This document shows, piece after piece, positions 36,032-48,118 of a stretch of 64,000 nt of DNA; position 1 is the first letter of the stretch, and each line of letters starts with the position of its first letter. Made by a program: the position numbers and the translations under genes. Origin of the DNA: Arthrobacter sp. 35W (GTDB taxonomy: Bacteria > Actinomycetota > Actinomycetes > Actinomycetales > Micrococcaceae); assembly GCF_000482545.1 (NCBI RefSeq), contig NZ_KI519454.1:868001-932000 (forward strand), given 5' to 3'. Below the pieces are notes generated by a model, which made no database searches, was not told the origin of the DNA, and was given only the letters and a program-made list of their open reading frames with translations.

Positions 36032-38631
36032 CCAAAGACCTCACGAGGAACAAGCCACCGAGGTCTTCCCGCATCCTTGCGGCCCGTGCCGCCGCCCGCC
36101 ATGAACGGCTGGCGGCGGCGCGGGCGGCCCTGGCTCCGCTGGACGCGGAGCTGCTGGCCGCCTTGGGGCTTGACGCCGGCCAAGTGGGGGAGCGCACGGC
36201 CGCGGAGCTGACCAATGAGGTCTCGCACGAGAGCAGCCGCAGCGTCTGGGCCATCATGCGCGCCAACATCTTCACGCTGTTCAACGGCGTGCTGGGCGCC
36301 TGCCTGGTGGTGGTGCTGCTGGTGGGCGATCCGCGGGACGCCCTCTTCGGCTTCATCGTGCTGGCCAACGCGGCCATCGGCGTAGTGCAGGAGTACCGCG
36401 CCAAACGCACCCTGGACCGTCTGGCGGTGCTCCATGCACCCCGGGCCAGGGTGCTGCGCGGCGGCGAGGTGGCCGAGCTGGCCGTCGGCGCCGTGGTGCA
36501 CGACGACGTGCTGGTGCTGCGCACCGGCGACCAGGTCCCCGCCGATGGACTCCTGCTCGCCGGCGAGGGGCTGTCTGTGGATGAATCCCTGCTGACGGGG
36601 GAGTCGGACCCGGTGGAAAAGCAGCCCGGGGACGAGGTCCTCTCCGGCTCGGCCGTGGTCTCCGGCCACGGCACCGCCCGGGTCGTCCGGGTGGGCGCTG
36701 AGTCCTATGCCAACAAGATCACCGCAGAGGCCAAACGCTTCTCGCTGGTGAACTCGGAGATCCGCAATTCCATCAACCGGATCATCCTGTACATCACCTG
36801 GGCCCTCATCCCGCTGGTGCTCCTGGTGGTCAACGGCCAGATGCAGGCCCACGGTGGCTGGATCGAGGCCCTGGCCTCCGGTGCCTGGCGCACGGCGGTG
36901 GTGAGCGCCGTCGCCTCCATCGTGGCGATGATCCCCGAGGGGCTGGTCCTGCTGACCTCCATCTCCTTCGGGCTGGCCGCCGTGACGCTGGCCCGCCGCC
37001 AGGTGCTGGTGCAGGAACTGCCCGCCGTGGAGGGCCTGGCGCGCGTGGACATGGTCTGCCTGGACAAGACCGGCACCCTGACCGAGGGGGAGATCGTGCT
37101 GGTGGACCAGCAGGTGCTGCCCGCCCCGGTGCCCGCCGCAGCGGAGGGGTCCGCCTCTGCGGCCGACGCCGGGGGTGCCGCAGCCGTGCAGGGATGGGAG
37201 TCCGTGCTGGCCTGGATCGGTGCCGACGCCAATGCCAACGCCACGGCCGCCGCGCTCACAGCGGCCTTCACGGCGCCGCCTGCCGTGGCGCCGTCGGCCC
37301 AGCTGCCCTTCAACAGCGCCCGCAAGTTCAGCGCCGTCGCCTTCCCCGCGGCACCCGGTGCACCCGCCGGCCAATGGGTCTTCGGCGCCCCGGAGATGGT
37401 GCTCACGCCCGATCATGGGCGCCACGCCCATGCCCTGGAACGGGCCGCCGCCATCGCTGCCACCGGACACCGGGCGCTCATCCTGGCCCACTCATCGACG
37501 ACCGATGCCGCCGACAACGACAGTCTGGTGGCCGGCGTGCTGCCGGTGGATCTGGTGCCGGCCGTGATCGTCACGTTCAGCGAGAAGGTCCGGCCCGACG
37601 CGGCCCAAACGTTGTCATATTTCCGCGAGCAGGGAGTCCAACTGCGGGTGGTGTCCGGCGACAATCCGCTCACCGTGGCCGCCGTCGCCCGCCAGGTGGG
37701 CTTCGAGAACGCCGGTTCCGGCTACGACGCCCGGCAGCTGCCCCAGGACCTTGAGGGGATCGGGGAGGTGCTCGAACGCGAGCACGTACTGGGCCGGGTG
37801 ACCCCGGAGCAGAAGAAGAGCATCGTGCTGGCGCTGCAGCAGCGCGGCCATGTGGTGGCCATGACGGGCGACGGCGTCAACGACGCGCTGGCGCTCAAGC
37901 ACGCGGACATCGGCATCGCCATGGGCTCGGGCGCCGCGGCCACCAAGGCCGTCTCGCGGCTGGTGCTGCTGGACGGCCAGTTCTCCCGGATGCCCGGCGT
38001 CGTCGCCGAGGGGCGGCGGGTGATTGCCAACGTCGAGCGCGTGGCCAACCTCTTCCTGACCAAGACCTCCTACGCTGTCATCATCTCCCTGGTGATAGGC
38101 ATTGCGCTGTGGCAGTACCCGTTCCTGCCGCGCCAGCTCTCTATTGTGAGTTCGCTGACCATCGGCATCCCCGCCTTCTTCCTGGCCCTGCTGCCCAACA
38201 AGCGCCGCTACCAGCCCGGCTTCCTGCGGCGTGCGCTGATGTTCTCCGTCCCGGCCGGTGCCATCGTCAGCGCCTGCATTTTGGGCGTTTACGCCTTTGC
38301 CCGGGCGTTCCCCGATCCGGAGCTGGACGACGCCGGCGTCGTCGCCGCATCGCAGACGGCCGCCACCATGACGGTGCTGCTGGTGGCGCTGTGGGTGCTC
38401 GGCGCCCTGGCCCGCCCGTTCGACAGATGGCGGGCGCTGCTGGTGGGGGCGATGGTGCTGGCGCTGTCGCTGATTCTGGCGATCCCCTTTGCCCGCGACT
38501 TCTTCGCCCTGCAGATACCCTCCGGGGGGCTGCTAGCGGCTACGATGGGCGTAGTTGTGCTGGGCTGCGCCGGCATCGAAATCCTGTACCGGACCCTGAA
38601 GAAACATGGGGCCGTGTCCGAACGCGAGTAA
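36028..38631 (+). CDS. Cation-translocating P-type ATPase (CtpE-like)
   Basis: An 867-residue P-type ATPase. The phosphorylated Asp346 lies in VCLDKTGTLTEGE; the actuator motif is LLTGESDPVEKQ; the hinge is TGDGVNDALALKHADIGIAMG. Membrane helix 4 carries AMIPEGLVLLTS, and the following QELPAVEGLARVDMVC matches my memory of mycobacterial CtpE, a Ca2+-uptake ATPase. The N-terminus has no heavy-metal-binding domain. TTG start at 36028, overlapping the methyltransferase stop (TTGA) with GGGGAG upstream. The ion specificity is inferred, not shown. Confidence 0.87.
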   Translation: MTKDLTRNKPPRSSRILAARAAARHERLAAARAALAPLDAELLAALGLDAGQVGERTAAELTNEVSHESSRSVWAIMRANIFTLFNGVLGACLVVVLLVGDPRDALFGFIVLANAAIGVVQEYRAKRTLDRLAVLHAPRARVLRGGEVAELAVGAVVHDDVLVLRTGDQVPADGLLLAGEGLSVDESLLTGESDPVEKQPGDEVLSGSAVVSGHGTARVVRVGAESYANKITAEAKRFSLVNSEIRNSINRIILYITWALIPLVLLVVNGQMQAHGGWIEALASGAWRTAVVSAVASIVAMIPEGLVLLTSISFGLAAVTLARRQVLVQELPAVEGLARVDMVCLDKTGTLTEGEIVLVDQQVLPAPVPAAAEGSASAADAGGAAAVQGWESVLAWIGADANANATAAALTAAFTAPPAVAPSAQLPFNSARKFSAVAFPAAPGAPAGQWVFGAPEMVLTPDHGRHAHALERAAAIAATGHRALILAHSSTTDAADNDSLVAGVLPVDLVPAVIVTFSEKVRPDAAQTLSYFREQGVQLRVVSGDNPLTVAAVARQVGFENAGSGYDARQLPQDLEGIGEVLEREHVLGRVTPEQKKSIVLALQQRGHVVAMTGDGVNDALALKHADIGIAMGSGAAATKAVSRLVLLDGQFSRMPGVVAEGRRVIANVERVANLFLTKTSYAVIISLVIGIALWQYPFLPRQLSIVSSLTIGIPAFFLALLPNKRRYQPGFLRRALMFSVPAGAIVSACILGVYAFARAFPDPELDDAGVVAASQTAATMTVLLVALWVLGALARPFDRWRALLVGAMVLALSLILAIPFARDFFALQIPSGGLLAATMGVVVLGCAGIEILYRTLKKHGAVSERE

Positions 38632-38698
38632 GGCATCCCTTACTAGCGGGTAGGTGCCTGCGTGGCAAAGATAAAGCTGTGGCGAGAGGAGTCCAATT

Positions 38699-41539
<2,841 letters not shown>

Positions 41540-41644
41540 GGCCCCGGTAAGACAGCCGTGGCTGTACAAACGCTGTCTGTTTTGCAGGGTGCGCTGAGAT
41601 CGTCTCGGCTGCATAGTCTGAATCTGTAGGCATAGCCACACAGT

Positions 41645-41692
41645 AGGGCCCCGGCCCGTCCATCGGATTTCCGATCGGCGGGCCGGGGCCCT
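41645..41692 (+). terminator. Terminator after acnA
   Basis: Perfect 14-bp arms (41645-41658 and 41679-41692) with a secondary ATCGG/CCGAT stem in the loop, followed by CTTCTGCGTTT. It lies about 105 nt past the acnA stop. Confidence 0.75.
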
Positions 41693-41770
41693 TCTGCGTT
41701 TGCCCGCTGGATCCAGCCCCTGCTCATGGCCGAGGCGCAGCTTTGTTCCGCCAACCGGGGCCATGGCGGC

Positions 41771-41776
41771 AATAGT
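41771..41776 (+). promoter_or_regulatory. Leaderless-type -10 (AATAGT) of the membrane-anchored hydrolase gene
   Basis: AATAGT, five nt before the ATG at 41782. Confidence 0.35.
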
Positions 41777-41781
41777 GCTCT

Positions 41782-43239
41782 ATGGTCGAAGGAACGGTAC
41801 GTGCCACGAGGACAGACGACTGGACTCGCGCGGCGCCGGCAGTGCATGGAATCGAGCCGATCGTGGCCACCAACCCCACGCCGCAGTCCCAGGGCCCGGA
41901 CAGCCCGTTCCGCCTTGGCTCCGGTGCGCGGAGACACCTCGGCTGGATAGTGTTGGGCTCGATGGCCGCTGGCCTCCTCGCGGCTCTGGCATTCGCCGCC
42001 GCACCCTTTGTCCCGTTCCGGGAGGGCAGCATCACTGGTGCACTGCTGTGCGGATTCGCGCTTGGCTGGGCATTGTTGGCCGTGCTCTCGGCACGGTTCA
42101 CCGAGGAGCCACAGCGGTGGGCCTGGGCTCCTGCGGTGTTCCTGGGCGGGTGCGGCCTGCTTCTTCTCCTGTTCGGCTCCCCGGTCCACGGGGTGCTGAA
42201 TTGGGTGTGGCCCCCGGCCCTGTTGGTCGTGGTGGTCTGGATGGTCGTCCGGGCCCGACGGCGGCTGCTGAGCCGGAGCAGACGGCTGCTGCTCTACCCG
42301 GTGGCGGCGCTTTTGGCCCTTGTGTCGGTGGCCGGCGGCTGCGAGACGGTGCTGGAAGCTGTGGATGCCAGGGCCCACCCGATGGCCGGCCAGCTGGTCG
42401 ACGTCGGCGGGCACCGCCTGCACCTGGACTGCACCGGCTCGGGAAGCCCCACGGTAGTGCTCGAACCCGGGGCCGGTGAGATGTCCTCGGTTCTCGGGTG
42501 GATAGCGCCGGCTGTGGCCAGCGGCACCCGGGTCTGTGTCTATGACCGCGCCGGCCGGGGCTGGAGCGAGCCCGCCGACACACCACAGGACGGCGCGCAG
42601 ATTGCTGCCGACCTTCACACCTTGCTGCAGCGCGGGAACGTGCCAGGTCCCTATGTGCTGGCGGGCCACTCCTTCGGCGGTCTCTACGCACTCGCCTTCG
42701 CGGCCCAATATCCAGATGACGTGGCAGGAATGGTGCTGGTGGACTCCACTGCACCGGCCGCGCACCCTGGACCAGCACCGCCCCGGAGTGCAGGTTCGTA
42801 CGACCTCCCGGGCCGGGTCTCCATGGTGATTTCAACCGCGGCCCGCCTTGGTCTGGGCCGCCTCTACGGCCAGTTGGACTACGGCAGCCTGCCGCCGCTC
42901 TCCCGGGATGAGGCCCGAGCCAGCAGTGCGACGGCAAGCCAACTGCGCAGCACCATCGACGAGTATGTCCAGGGTGGATCCTCGGTGGAGGAGGCTGCAG
43001 CCCTTCGTGGTTTTGGCGGCAAGCCGTTGGTCGTCCTGAGTGCCGGCAGTGGAAGTGCCGCCGGCTGGTCCGCGGCGCAGAACGCCCTGGCCACCCTGTC
43101 GACCAACAGCGTGCATCGTACTGTCGAGGGCGCCACCCACGCATCGCTGGTCTCGGAGAAGGAGGATGCGGCCGCCACCGCTCAGGCGATCCTCGACGTC
43201 GTCTCATCCTTGAGGAGCGGGGTGCCGCTGGATCGGTGA
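41782..43239 (+). CDS. Alpha/beta hydrolase with N-terminal membrane domain
   Basis: A 485-residue protein. About four hydrophobic helices lie between residues 50 and 195 (including WIVLGSMAAGLLAALAFAAA and PAVFLGGCGLLLLLFGSPVH). The hydrolase domain follows: LVDVGGHRLHLDCTGSGSPT, the oxyanion-side LEPGAGEMS and the nucleophile Ser297 in AGHSFGGLYALAFA; the catalytic His is likely in GATHASL near residue 453. The topology would place the hydrolase domain on one face of the membrane. Substrate unknown. The start is supported by the -10-like AATAGT just upstream. Some family members degrade acyl homoserine lactones or esters, but nothing here decides it. Confidence 0.8.
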   Translation: MVEGTVRATRTDDWTRAAPAVHGIEPIVATNPTPQSQGPDSPFRLGSGARRHLGWIVLGSMAAGLLAALAFAAAPFVPFREGSITGALLCGFALGWALLAVLSARFTEEPQRWAWAPAVFLGGCGLLLLLFGSPVHGVLNWVWPPALLVVVVWMVVRARRRLLSRSRRLLLYPVAALLALVSVAGGCETVLEAVDARAHPMAGQLVDVGGHRLHLDCTGSGSPTVVLEPGAGEMSSVLGWIAPAVASGTRVCVYDRAGRGWSEPADTPQDGAQIAADLHTLLQRGNVPGPYVLAGHSFGGLYALAFAAQYPDDVAGMVLVDSTAPAAHPGPAPPRSAGSYDLPGRVSMVISTAARLGLGRLYGQLDYGSLPPLSRDEARASSATASQLRSTIDEYVQGGSSVEEAAALRGFGGKPLVVLSAGSGSAAGWSAAQNALATLSTNSVHRTVEGATHASLVSEKEDAAATAQAILDVVSSLRSGVPLDR

Positions 43240-43359
43240 ACCGGAAGGACGGGCGGCATCTGGAGTCGCGCGCACAACGGCAGGCGCCCGCCGTTGGCAG
43301 GGGCACGGTTCGGCAGGCGATAGAGTTGTAGGTTGACGGTCAATCCAAGGAGGGGACGT

Positions 43360-45333
43360 ATGGGACTTTTGGAAACGATCGGGCATCCGCAGGACCTGAG
43401 CAGGCTCACTGACGAGCAGATGGTCCAGCTAGCTGCGGAGATCCGCGAATTTCTGGTGGCCAATGTGTCCCAGACGGGCGGCCACCTGGGCCCCAACCTC
43501 GGCGTCGTCGAGATGACTCTGGCGATCCACCGCATCTTTGATTCGCCCCGTGACAGCGTCATTTTCGACACGGGGCACCAGTCCTATGTGCACAAGCTGG
43601 TCACCGGCCGGCAGGACTTCTCCACGCTGCGCCAGCAGGGCGGCCTCTCGGGCTACCCGGACCGCGGCGAATCCGTGCACGACATTGTGGAGAGCTCGCA
43701 CGCCTCCTCCTCGCTGTCCTGGGCCGACGGCATCTCCCGCGCCCGCCAGCTCACCGGCGACGGCGACCGCTACACGGTGGCCGTCATCGGCGACGGTGCC
43801 CTGACCGGTGGCATGACCTGGGAAGCGCTGAACAACATTGCCGCGGACAAGCGCCGCCGTGTGGTGATTGTGGTCAACGACAACGGCCGCTCCTACGCGC
43901 CCACCGTCGGCGGCCTGGCCGACTACCTCGCCTCGCTGCGCCCGGCCATCGACCAGGTCCGCACGCACCGCCGCTACGAAGACACCATGAGCTGGGCCAA
44001 GCAGAAGCTGCAGTCCGGCAATCTGGCCGGGCAGTTCATCTACAAGAGCCTGCACGCCGCCAAGAAGGGCGTCAAGGACTGGTGGGCCCCGCAGGGCCTC
44101 TTTGACGATCTGGGCCTGAAGTACATCGGCCCGGTGGACGGCCACGACCAGAAGGCCATGGAGGCCGCACTGGCCACCGCCCGCAACTATGCCGGCCCGG
44201 TCATCGTCCACGCCATCACCGAAAAGGGCCGCGGCTATGCGCCGGCCCGCGCCCATGAAGCGGACCAGTTCCACGCCGTCGGCGTCATCGACCCGGAGAC
44301 GGGGGAGCCGATGGATTCGCCCAGCGGCAAGTCCTGGACCTCCGTCTTTGCCGATGAAATCGCCGACATCGCCGATGAGCGGCCCGACGTCGTCGGCATC
44401 ACCGGGGCCATGCTGATCCCGGTGGGCCTGCACAAGATGGCGGCCAATCACCCCGAGCGCGTGTTCGACGTCGGCATCGCCGAGCAGCATGCCCTGACCA
44501 GCGCCGCGGGCATGGCCTTCGGCGGCCTGCACCCAGTGGTCGCCATCTACGCCACCTTCCTCAACCGCGCCTTCGACCAGCTGCTGATGGATGTGGCCCT
44601 GCACAAGGCCGGCGTCACGGTGGTCCTGGACCGTGCCGGTGTCACCGGCCCCGACGGCCCCAGCCACCACGGCATGTGGGACATGGCGATGCTGCAGATC
44701 ATCCCCGGCCTGCACCTGGCCGCCCCGCGCGACGCCGTGCGCCTGCGCGAGGAGCTCCGCGAAGCCGTGGCCGTCTCGGACGCCCCCACGGTGGTCCGCT
44801 TCTCCAAGGGTGTGGTGGGGCCGGAGGTCAAGGCGCTGGAACGGCTTGCCGACGGCGTCGACGTCCTGGCCCGGCGCCCCTCCGACGACGGCAGCTTTGA
44901 CGTGCTGCTCGTGTCCGTCGGCTCGATGAGCGAGATGGCCCTGGATGTCGCCAAGCGCCTCGGGGCCCAGGGCATCAGCTCCACTGTCGTGGATCCGCGC
45001 TGGGTGCTGCCCGTGCCGAAGTCCGTGGTCCAGCTGGCCTCCGAGCACCGCATCGTGGTGGTCCTGGAGGACGGCGTCCGGGCCGGCGGCGTGGGCTCGC
45101 GCATCCGCCAGGAAATGCGGGCGGCCGGCGTGGACACGGCCTTGAACGAGGTGGGCCTGCCCGTCGAGTTCCTGGTGCACGGCAGCCGGTCCCAGGTGCT
45201 GGAGCGCATTGGCCTGACCGCCCCGCGTGTGGCCCAGGACATCGTGGAGCAGGTGCTGGGCACCAAGGTTCCTTTCGCCCGTCCGCTGCCGGGCCAGGAA
45301 GCCCCCCGCACCGGACAGCTGCCCCGCCTGTGA
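43360..45333 (+). CDS. dxs: 1-deoxy-D-xylulose-5-phosphate synthase
   Basis: First enzyme of the MEP isoprenoid pathway, joining pyruvate and glyceraldehyde 3-phosphate using thiamine diphosphate. The 657-residue protein has [16 protein letters not shown], the ThDP motif [18 protein letters not shown] with [12 protein letters not shown], and the second-domain [19 protein letters not shown] (catalytic Glu). The ATG at 43360 has AAGGAGGGG at 43347-43355. A TAGAGT box at 43321-43326 is a possible -10. The DUF402 gene start overlaps its stop (GTGA). Confidence 0.96.
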   Translation: MGLLETIGHPQDLSRLTDEQMVQLAAEIREFLVANVSQTGGHLGPNLGVVEMTLAIHRIFDSPRDSVIFDTGHQSYVHKLVTGRQDFSTLRQQGGLSGYPDRGESVHDIVESSHASSSLSWADGISRARQLTGDGDRYTVAVIGDGALTGGMTWEALNNIAADKRRRVVIVVNDNGRSYAPTVGGLADYLASLRPAIDQVRTHRRYEDTMSWAKQKLQSGNLAGQFIYKSLHAAKKGVKDWWAPQGLFDDLGLKYIGPVDGHDQKAMEAALATARNYAGPVIVHAITEKGRGYAPARAHEADQFHAVGVIDPETGEPMDSPSGKSWTSVFADEIADIADERPDVVGITGAMLIPVGLHKMAANHPERVFDVGIAEQHALTSAAGMAFGGLHPVVAIYATFLNRAFDQLLMDVALHKAGVTVVLDRAGVTGPDGPSHHGMWDMAMLQIIPGLHLAAPRDAVRLREELREAVAVSDAPTVVRFSKGVVGPEVKALERLADGVDVLARRPSDDGSFDVLLVSVGSMSEMALDVAKRLGAQGISSTVVDPRWVLPVPKSVVQLASEHRIVVVLEDGVRAGGVGSRIRQEMRAAGVDTALNEVGLPVEFLVHGSRSQVLERIGLTAPRVAQDIVEQVLGTKVPFARPLPGQEAPRTGQLPRL

Positions 45334-45896
45334 GCACCGGCGCACATCCCGCCCCCGTGGGGATCCAGCCGGGCGATCTGGTGGTGGCACGGAACCGCAA
45401 GTTCAACGGCAAGGCGCATTGGGTGGTCCCCGGGCGCTATCTGGGTACGGACGAACACGGCCACTGGATCTTCCAGGGCACCAACGAGTTCATCTCCCGC
45501 CCGGGAGCGGCCCTCTACACGGAATCCGATGCCGTCCTGCTGATCCCGCACACGGGCAGCTGGGTGGCCACGTTCTACGATGACGCGCACCCCACGGGCT
45601 GCCGCATGTACATCGACCTGGCCCTGGATCTGGACTGGCAGCAGATTCGGCCGGGCATTTTTGAGTTCCACATGATCGACATGGACCTCGATGTCATCTC
45701 CACCCGGTCGCGCGGCGTCTTCATCGATGATGAGGACGAGTTCGCCGAACACCGGGTGCTGATGGACTATCCGCCCGCAGTAGCGGCGGCCATCGAGGCT
45801 GAATGCCAGCGGATTTTTGCCGCCGTCACCGACGGAGCGGCACCATTTGACGGACGAGACACCGCTTGGTTCGCCAAGGGAAGGGTAGACGCATGA
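45330..45896 (+). CDS. DUF402 (FomD-like) protein
   Basis: A 188-residue protein of the DUF402 fold: [31 protein letters not shown], then the conserved [13 protein letters not shown] and [21 protein letters not shown] segments with clustered acidic residues that bind metal in the family. Characterised relatives act as nucleoside di- or triphosphate phosphatases (FomD, a staphylococcal homologue), so a phosphohydrolase role is plausible. The GTG start overlaps the dxs stop by 4 nt, and the next gene overlaps its stop in the same way. Confidence 0.85.
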   Translation: MSTGAHPAPVGIQPGDLVVARNRKFNGKAHWVVPGRYLGTDEHGHWIFQGTNEFISRPGAALYTESDAVLLIPHTGSWVATFYDDAHPTGCRMYIDLALDLDWQQIRPGIFEFHMIDMDLDVISTRSRGVFIDDEDEFAEHRVLMDYPPAVAAAIEAECQRIFAAVTDGAAPFDGRDTAWFAKGRVDA

Positions 45897-46519
45897 GCAT
45901 CGTCAGGCTGTACAAGAAGGACGACGACGGGGCACTGAGCTTCCGCGAGGCATGGATCGACGCACCGGAACCGGAGGATGCCGACGGCGCCGATGACATT
46001 GACGCGCGCGACGCGGACGACGACGGTGTCTGGTTTGTGGTGAACCACGGACCGGTGGGCTTCCAGAGCTCCACCAAGGAAAACAAGGTGGCAGACGTCG
46101 CCGAGGCCGAGGCCCTGCTGGCCGCGTTCCACGACCAGTGTGTCACCGACGGTTTTGCCGAGGTGCCGCTGGCTGAGCAGTCCTGGGTTGTGGCCCAGTT
46201 TGCCCTGAAGAACTCTGCGGCGGGGGAGCGCGACAAGTATCTGGAACGCAAGGCCTCCGAGGCCATCACCTCCTACTTCGCCTGGCGCGGCATCGGCGTG
46301 GTGGACCGCACGGAGATCGTCGCGGGCGGCCACGGCACCGGCAAGCTGAACATCTACACCCTCAGCCCGGACGCGGCCAAGGCCGTCGCCGGCATCAAGA
46401 TCGCCATCCGCGAAGCCAAGCAGGACTTCACCAAGCTCAGCATCGGCGTCGCCCCCTACGACGATCTCTCCGCCATCAAGGCCAAGCACCAACCCAAGCC
46501 CGGAGCCTTCAGCCTCTAG
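45893..46519 (+). CDS. Conserved hypothetical protein in the dxs operon
   Basis: A 208-residue soluble protein that I do not recognise. It starts [12 protein letters not shown], has a very acidic stretch at about residues 25-43 (EPEDADGADDIDARDADDDG), a segment WFVVNHGPVGFQSSTKENKV, and a C-terminal half with NIYTLSPDAAKAVAGIKIA and GVAPYDDLSAIKAKHQPK. No signal peptide or membrane helix. The ATG overlaps the DUF402 stop (ATGA), so it is probably made with DUF402 and Dxs. Confidence 0.75.
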   Translation: MSIVRLYKKDDDGALSFREAWIDAPEPEDADGADDIDARDADDDGVWFVVNHGPVGFQSSTKENKVADVAEAEALLAAFHDQCVTDGFAEVPLAEQSWVVAQFALKNSAAGERDKYLERKASEAITSYFAWRGIGVVDRTEIVAGGHGTGKLNIYTLSPDAAKAVAGIKIAIREAKQDFTKLSIGVAPYDDLSAIKAKHQPKPGAFSL

Positions 46520-46553
46520 GTCCGGGACCTCCGGGACGCGCAAGTGCATTCGT

Positions 46554-46611
46554 GACGCAGTTCCCCTTCCAGGATGCGTCTAGTACTGCATCCCGGAAGG
46601 GGAGCTGCGTC
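46554..46611. repeat. Long imperfect palindrome
   Basis: Arms 46554-46577 and 46588-46611 (24 nt each) pair with two mismatches around a 10-nt loop (GTCTAGTACT); the outer ends are GACGCAG and CTGCGTC. It lies 34 nt after one gene and about 60 nt before the next on the same strand, so it may act as a terminator. Confidence 0.75.
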
Positions 46612-46662
46612 GCTGGCTCATCCACCGGGACTCTTCCCCTGTCGGGCGGGCATGTGCGGGGC

Positions 46663-46668
46663 TAGCAT
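46663..46668 (+). promoter_or_regulatory. Leaderless-type -10 (TAGCAT) of the PLP decarboxylase gene
   Basis: TAGCAT, six nt before the ATG at 46675. Confidence 0.45.
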
Positions 46669-46674
46669 GGGACC

Positions 46675-48057
46675 ATGTCTGCCGAGATGGACGCCTATGC
46701 CAGGGCCCTTGACCGGGCGCGGGAGCACTCGCTTGCGTGGTTGGAGTCGCTGTCCACCCGCCGGATGGGCCCCACGGCCGACGCCGACACCCTGGTTCCG
46801 CTGTTCGGCGGGCCGCTGCGCGACGGCCCCACGGACCCCGCCGCGGTCGTCGACGAGCTGGCTGCCCTGGCCGAACCCGGTCTAATGGCCATGCCCTCCG
46901 GCCGGTTCTTTGGCTGGGTCATCGGCGGCACGCTCCCGGCGGCCCTCGCCGCGGACTGGATGGTCAGCGCCTGGGACCAGAACGCCGTGCTGCGCTATGC
47001 CACACCCGCCATCGCCGCGGCCGAGGAGGCCGCAGGAGGCTGGCTGCTGGACCTGCTCAACCTGCCCCGGGCATCGGGCGTCGGCTTCACCACCGATGCG
47101 ACCATGGCCAACTTCACGGGGCTTGCCTGCGGCCGGCGGAGCGTCCTGGCCCGCCTCGGCCACGACGTCCAGCGGGACGGGCTCAGCGGTGCGCCGCGCA
47201 TCACCGTGCTGGTGGGTGGTGAGCGGCATGTCTCCATCGACCTCGCCCTGCGCTATCTGGGTCTGGGCGCCCCCGTGGCCGTCGCCGCGGATGAGCAGGG
47301 GCGCATCATCCCGGCCGCCTTGTCCGAGGCTTTGGAAGCAATCGACGGGCCGGTGATCGTGGCCCTGCAGGCGGGCAACCTCCACTCGGGCGCCTTCGAC
47401 CCCATGCGCGAGGCCGTGGCCCTCGCCCACCGGCATGGCGCGTGGGTGCATGTGGACGGCGCGTTCGGCCTGTGGGCCGCGGCCAGCCCCGCCTTCGGGC
47501 ACCTGGTGGACGGGCTGGACACCGCCGACTCGTGGGCCACCGATGCCCACAAGACGCTCAACGTCCCCTATGACTGTGGGATTGCCATGGTGGCCCAGGC
47601 GGACGTCCTGCGGGCCGAGTTCGGCGTGAACACCAGCTATTTCATCCAGGACGACGACGGCCCGGGCGATCCCTTCGAACGGGTCCCGGAGTTTTCGCGC
47701 CGGGCCCGCGGAGTCCCCGTGTGGGCGGCGCTGCGGTCGCTGGGGCGCAGCGGTGCCATTGCCCTCATCGAGTCCCTGGCGGCCAACGCCAGAGCGCTGG
47801 CGGAGGGGCTGGGCGCGCTGGACGGGGTGGAGGTGCTCAACGACGTCGTCTTCACCCAGATCTCGCTGGCCTTCGGCTCCGATGAGAAGACCCGCCGGGT
47901 CGCGGAGCTGCTCATCGAGGATGGGACGGTGTGGATGTCCGGCTCGCGGTGGCGCGGCCGGGAGATTGTGCGCATTTCGGTCAGCAATTGGTCCACCGAT
48001 GCCGCCGACGTCGAGGCCTCCATCGCGGCCGTGGCGCGTGCCGTGGCGGCCGCCTGA
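46675..48057 (+). CDS. PLP-dependent group II decarboxylase-like protein
   Basis: A 460-residue PLP enzyme of the aromatic-amino-acid/glutamate decarboxylase group. The PLP Lys is K293 in ATDAHKTLNVPYDCG; the PLP-binding Asp lies in WVHVDGAFGLWAA; the N-terminal half has GWVIGGTLPAALAADWMVSA and GVGFTTDATMANFTGLACGR. The HVHVDGA-type Ala and D-x-H-K motif are canonical; the substrate is not clear. The -10-like TAGCAT six nt before the ATG suggests a leaderless mRNA. The aldo/keto reductase gene follows after 61 nt with its own promoter-like box. Confidence 0.87.
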   Translation: MSAEMDAYARALDRAREHSLAWLESLSTRRMGPTADADTLVPLFGGPLRDGPTDPAAVVDELAALAEPGLMAMPSGRFFGWVIGGTLPAALAADWMVSAWDQNAVLRYATPAIAAAEEAAGGWLLDLLNLPRASGVGFTTDATMANFTGLACGRRSVLARLGHDVQRDGLSGAPRITVLVGGERHVSIDLALRYLGLGAPVAVAADEQGRIIPAALSEALEAIDGPVIVALQAGNLHSGAFDPMREAVALAHRHGAWVHVDGAFGLWAAASPAFGHLVDGLDTADSWATDAHKTLNVPYDCGIAMVAQADVLRAEFGVNTSYFIQDDDGPGDPFERVPEFSRRARGVPVWAALRSLGRSGAIALIESLAANARALAEGLGALDGVEVLNDVVFTQISLAFGSDEKTRRVAELLIEDGTVWMSGSRWRGREIVRISVSNWSTDAADVEASIAAVARAVAAA

Positions 48058-48106
48058 ACCCCGCCGCCGGATGATTCCACCCTCAATCCTTCCCTGCCGG
48101 GGCCGA

Positions 48107-48112
48107 TAGGGT
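48107..48112 (+). promoter_or_regulatory. Leaderless-type -10 (TAGGGT) of the aldo/keto reductase gene
   Basis: TAGGGT, six nt before the ATG at 48119. Confidence 0.45.
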
Positions 48113-48118
48113 GGATCC

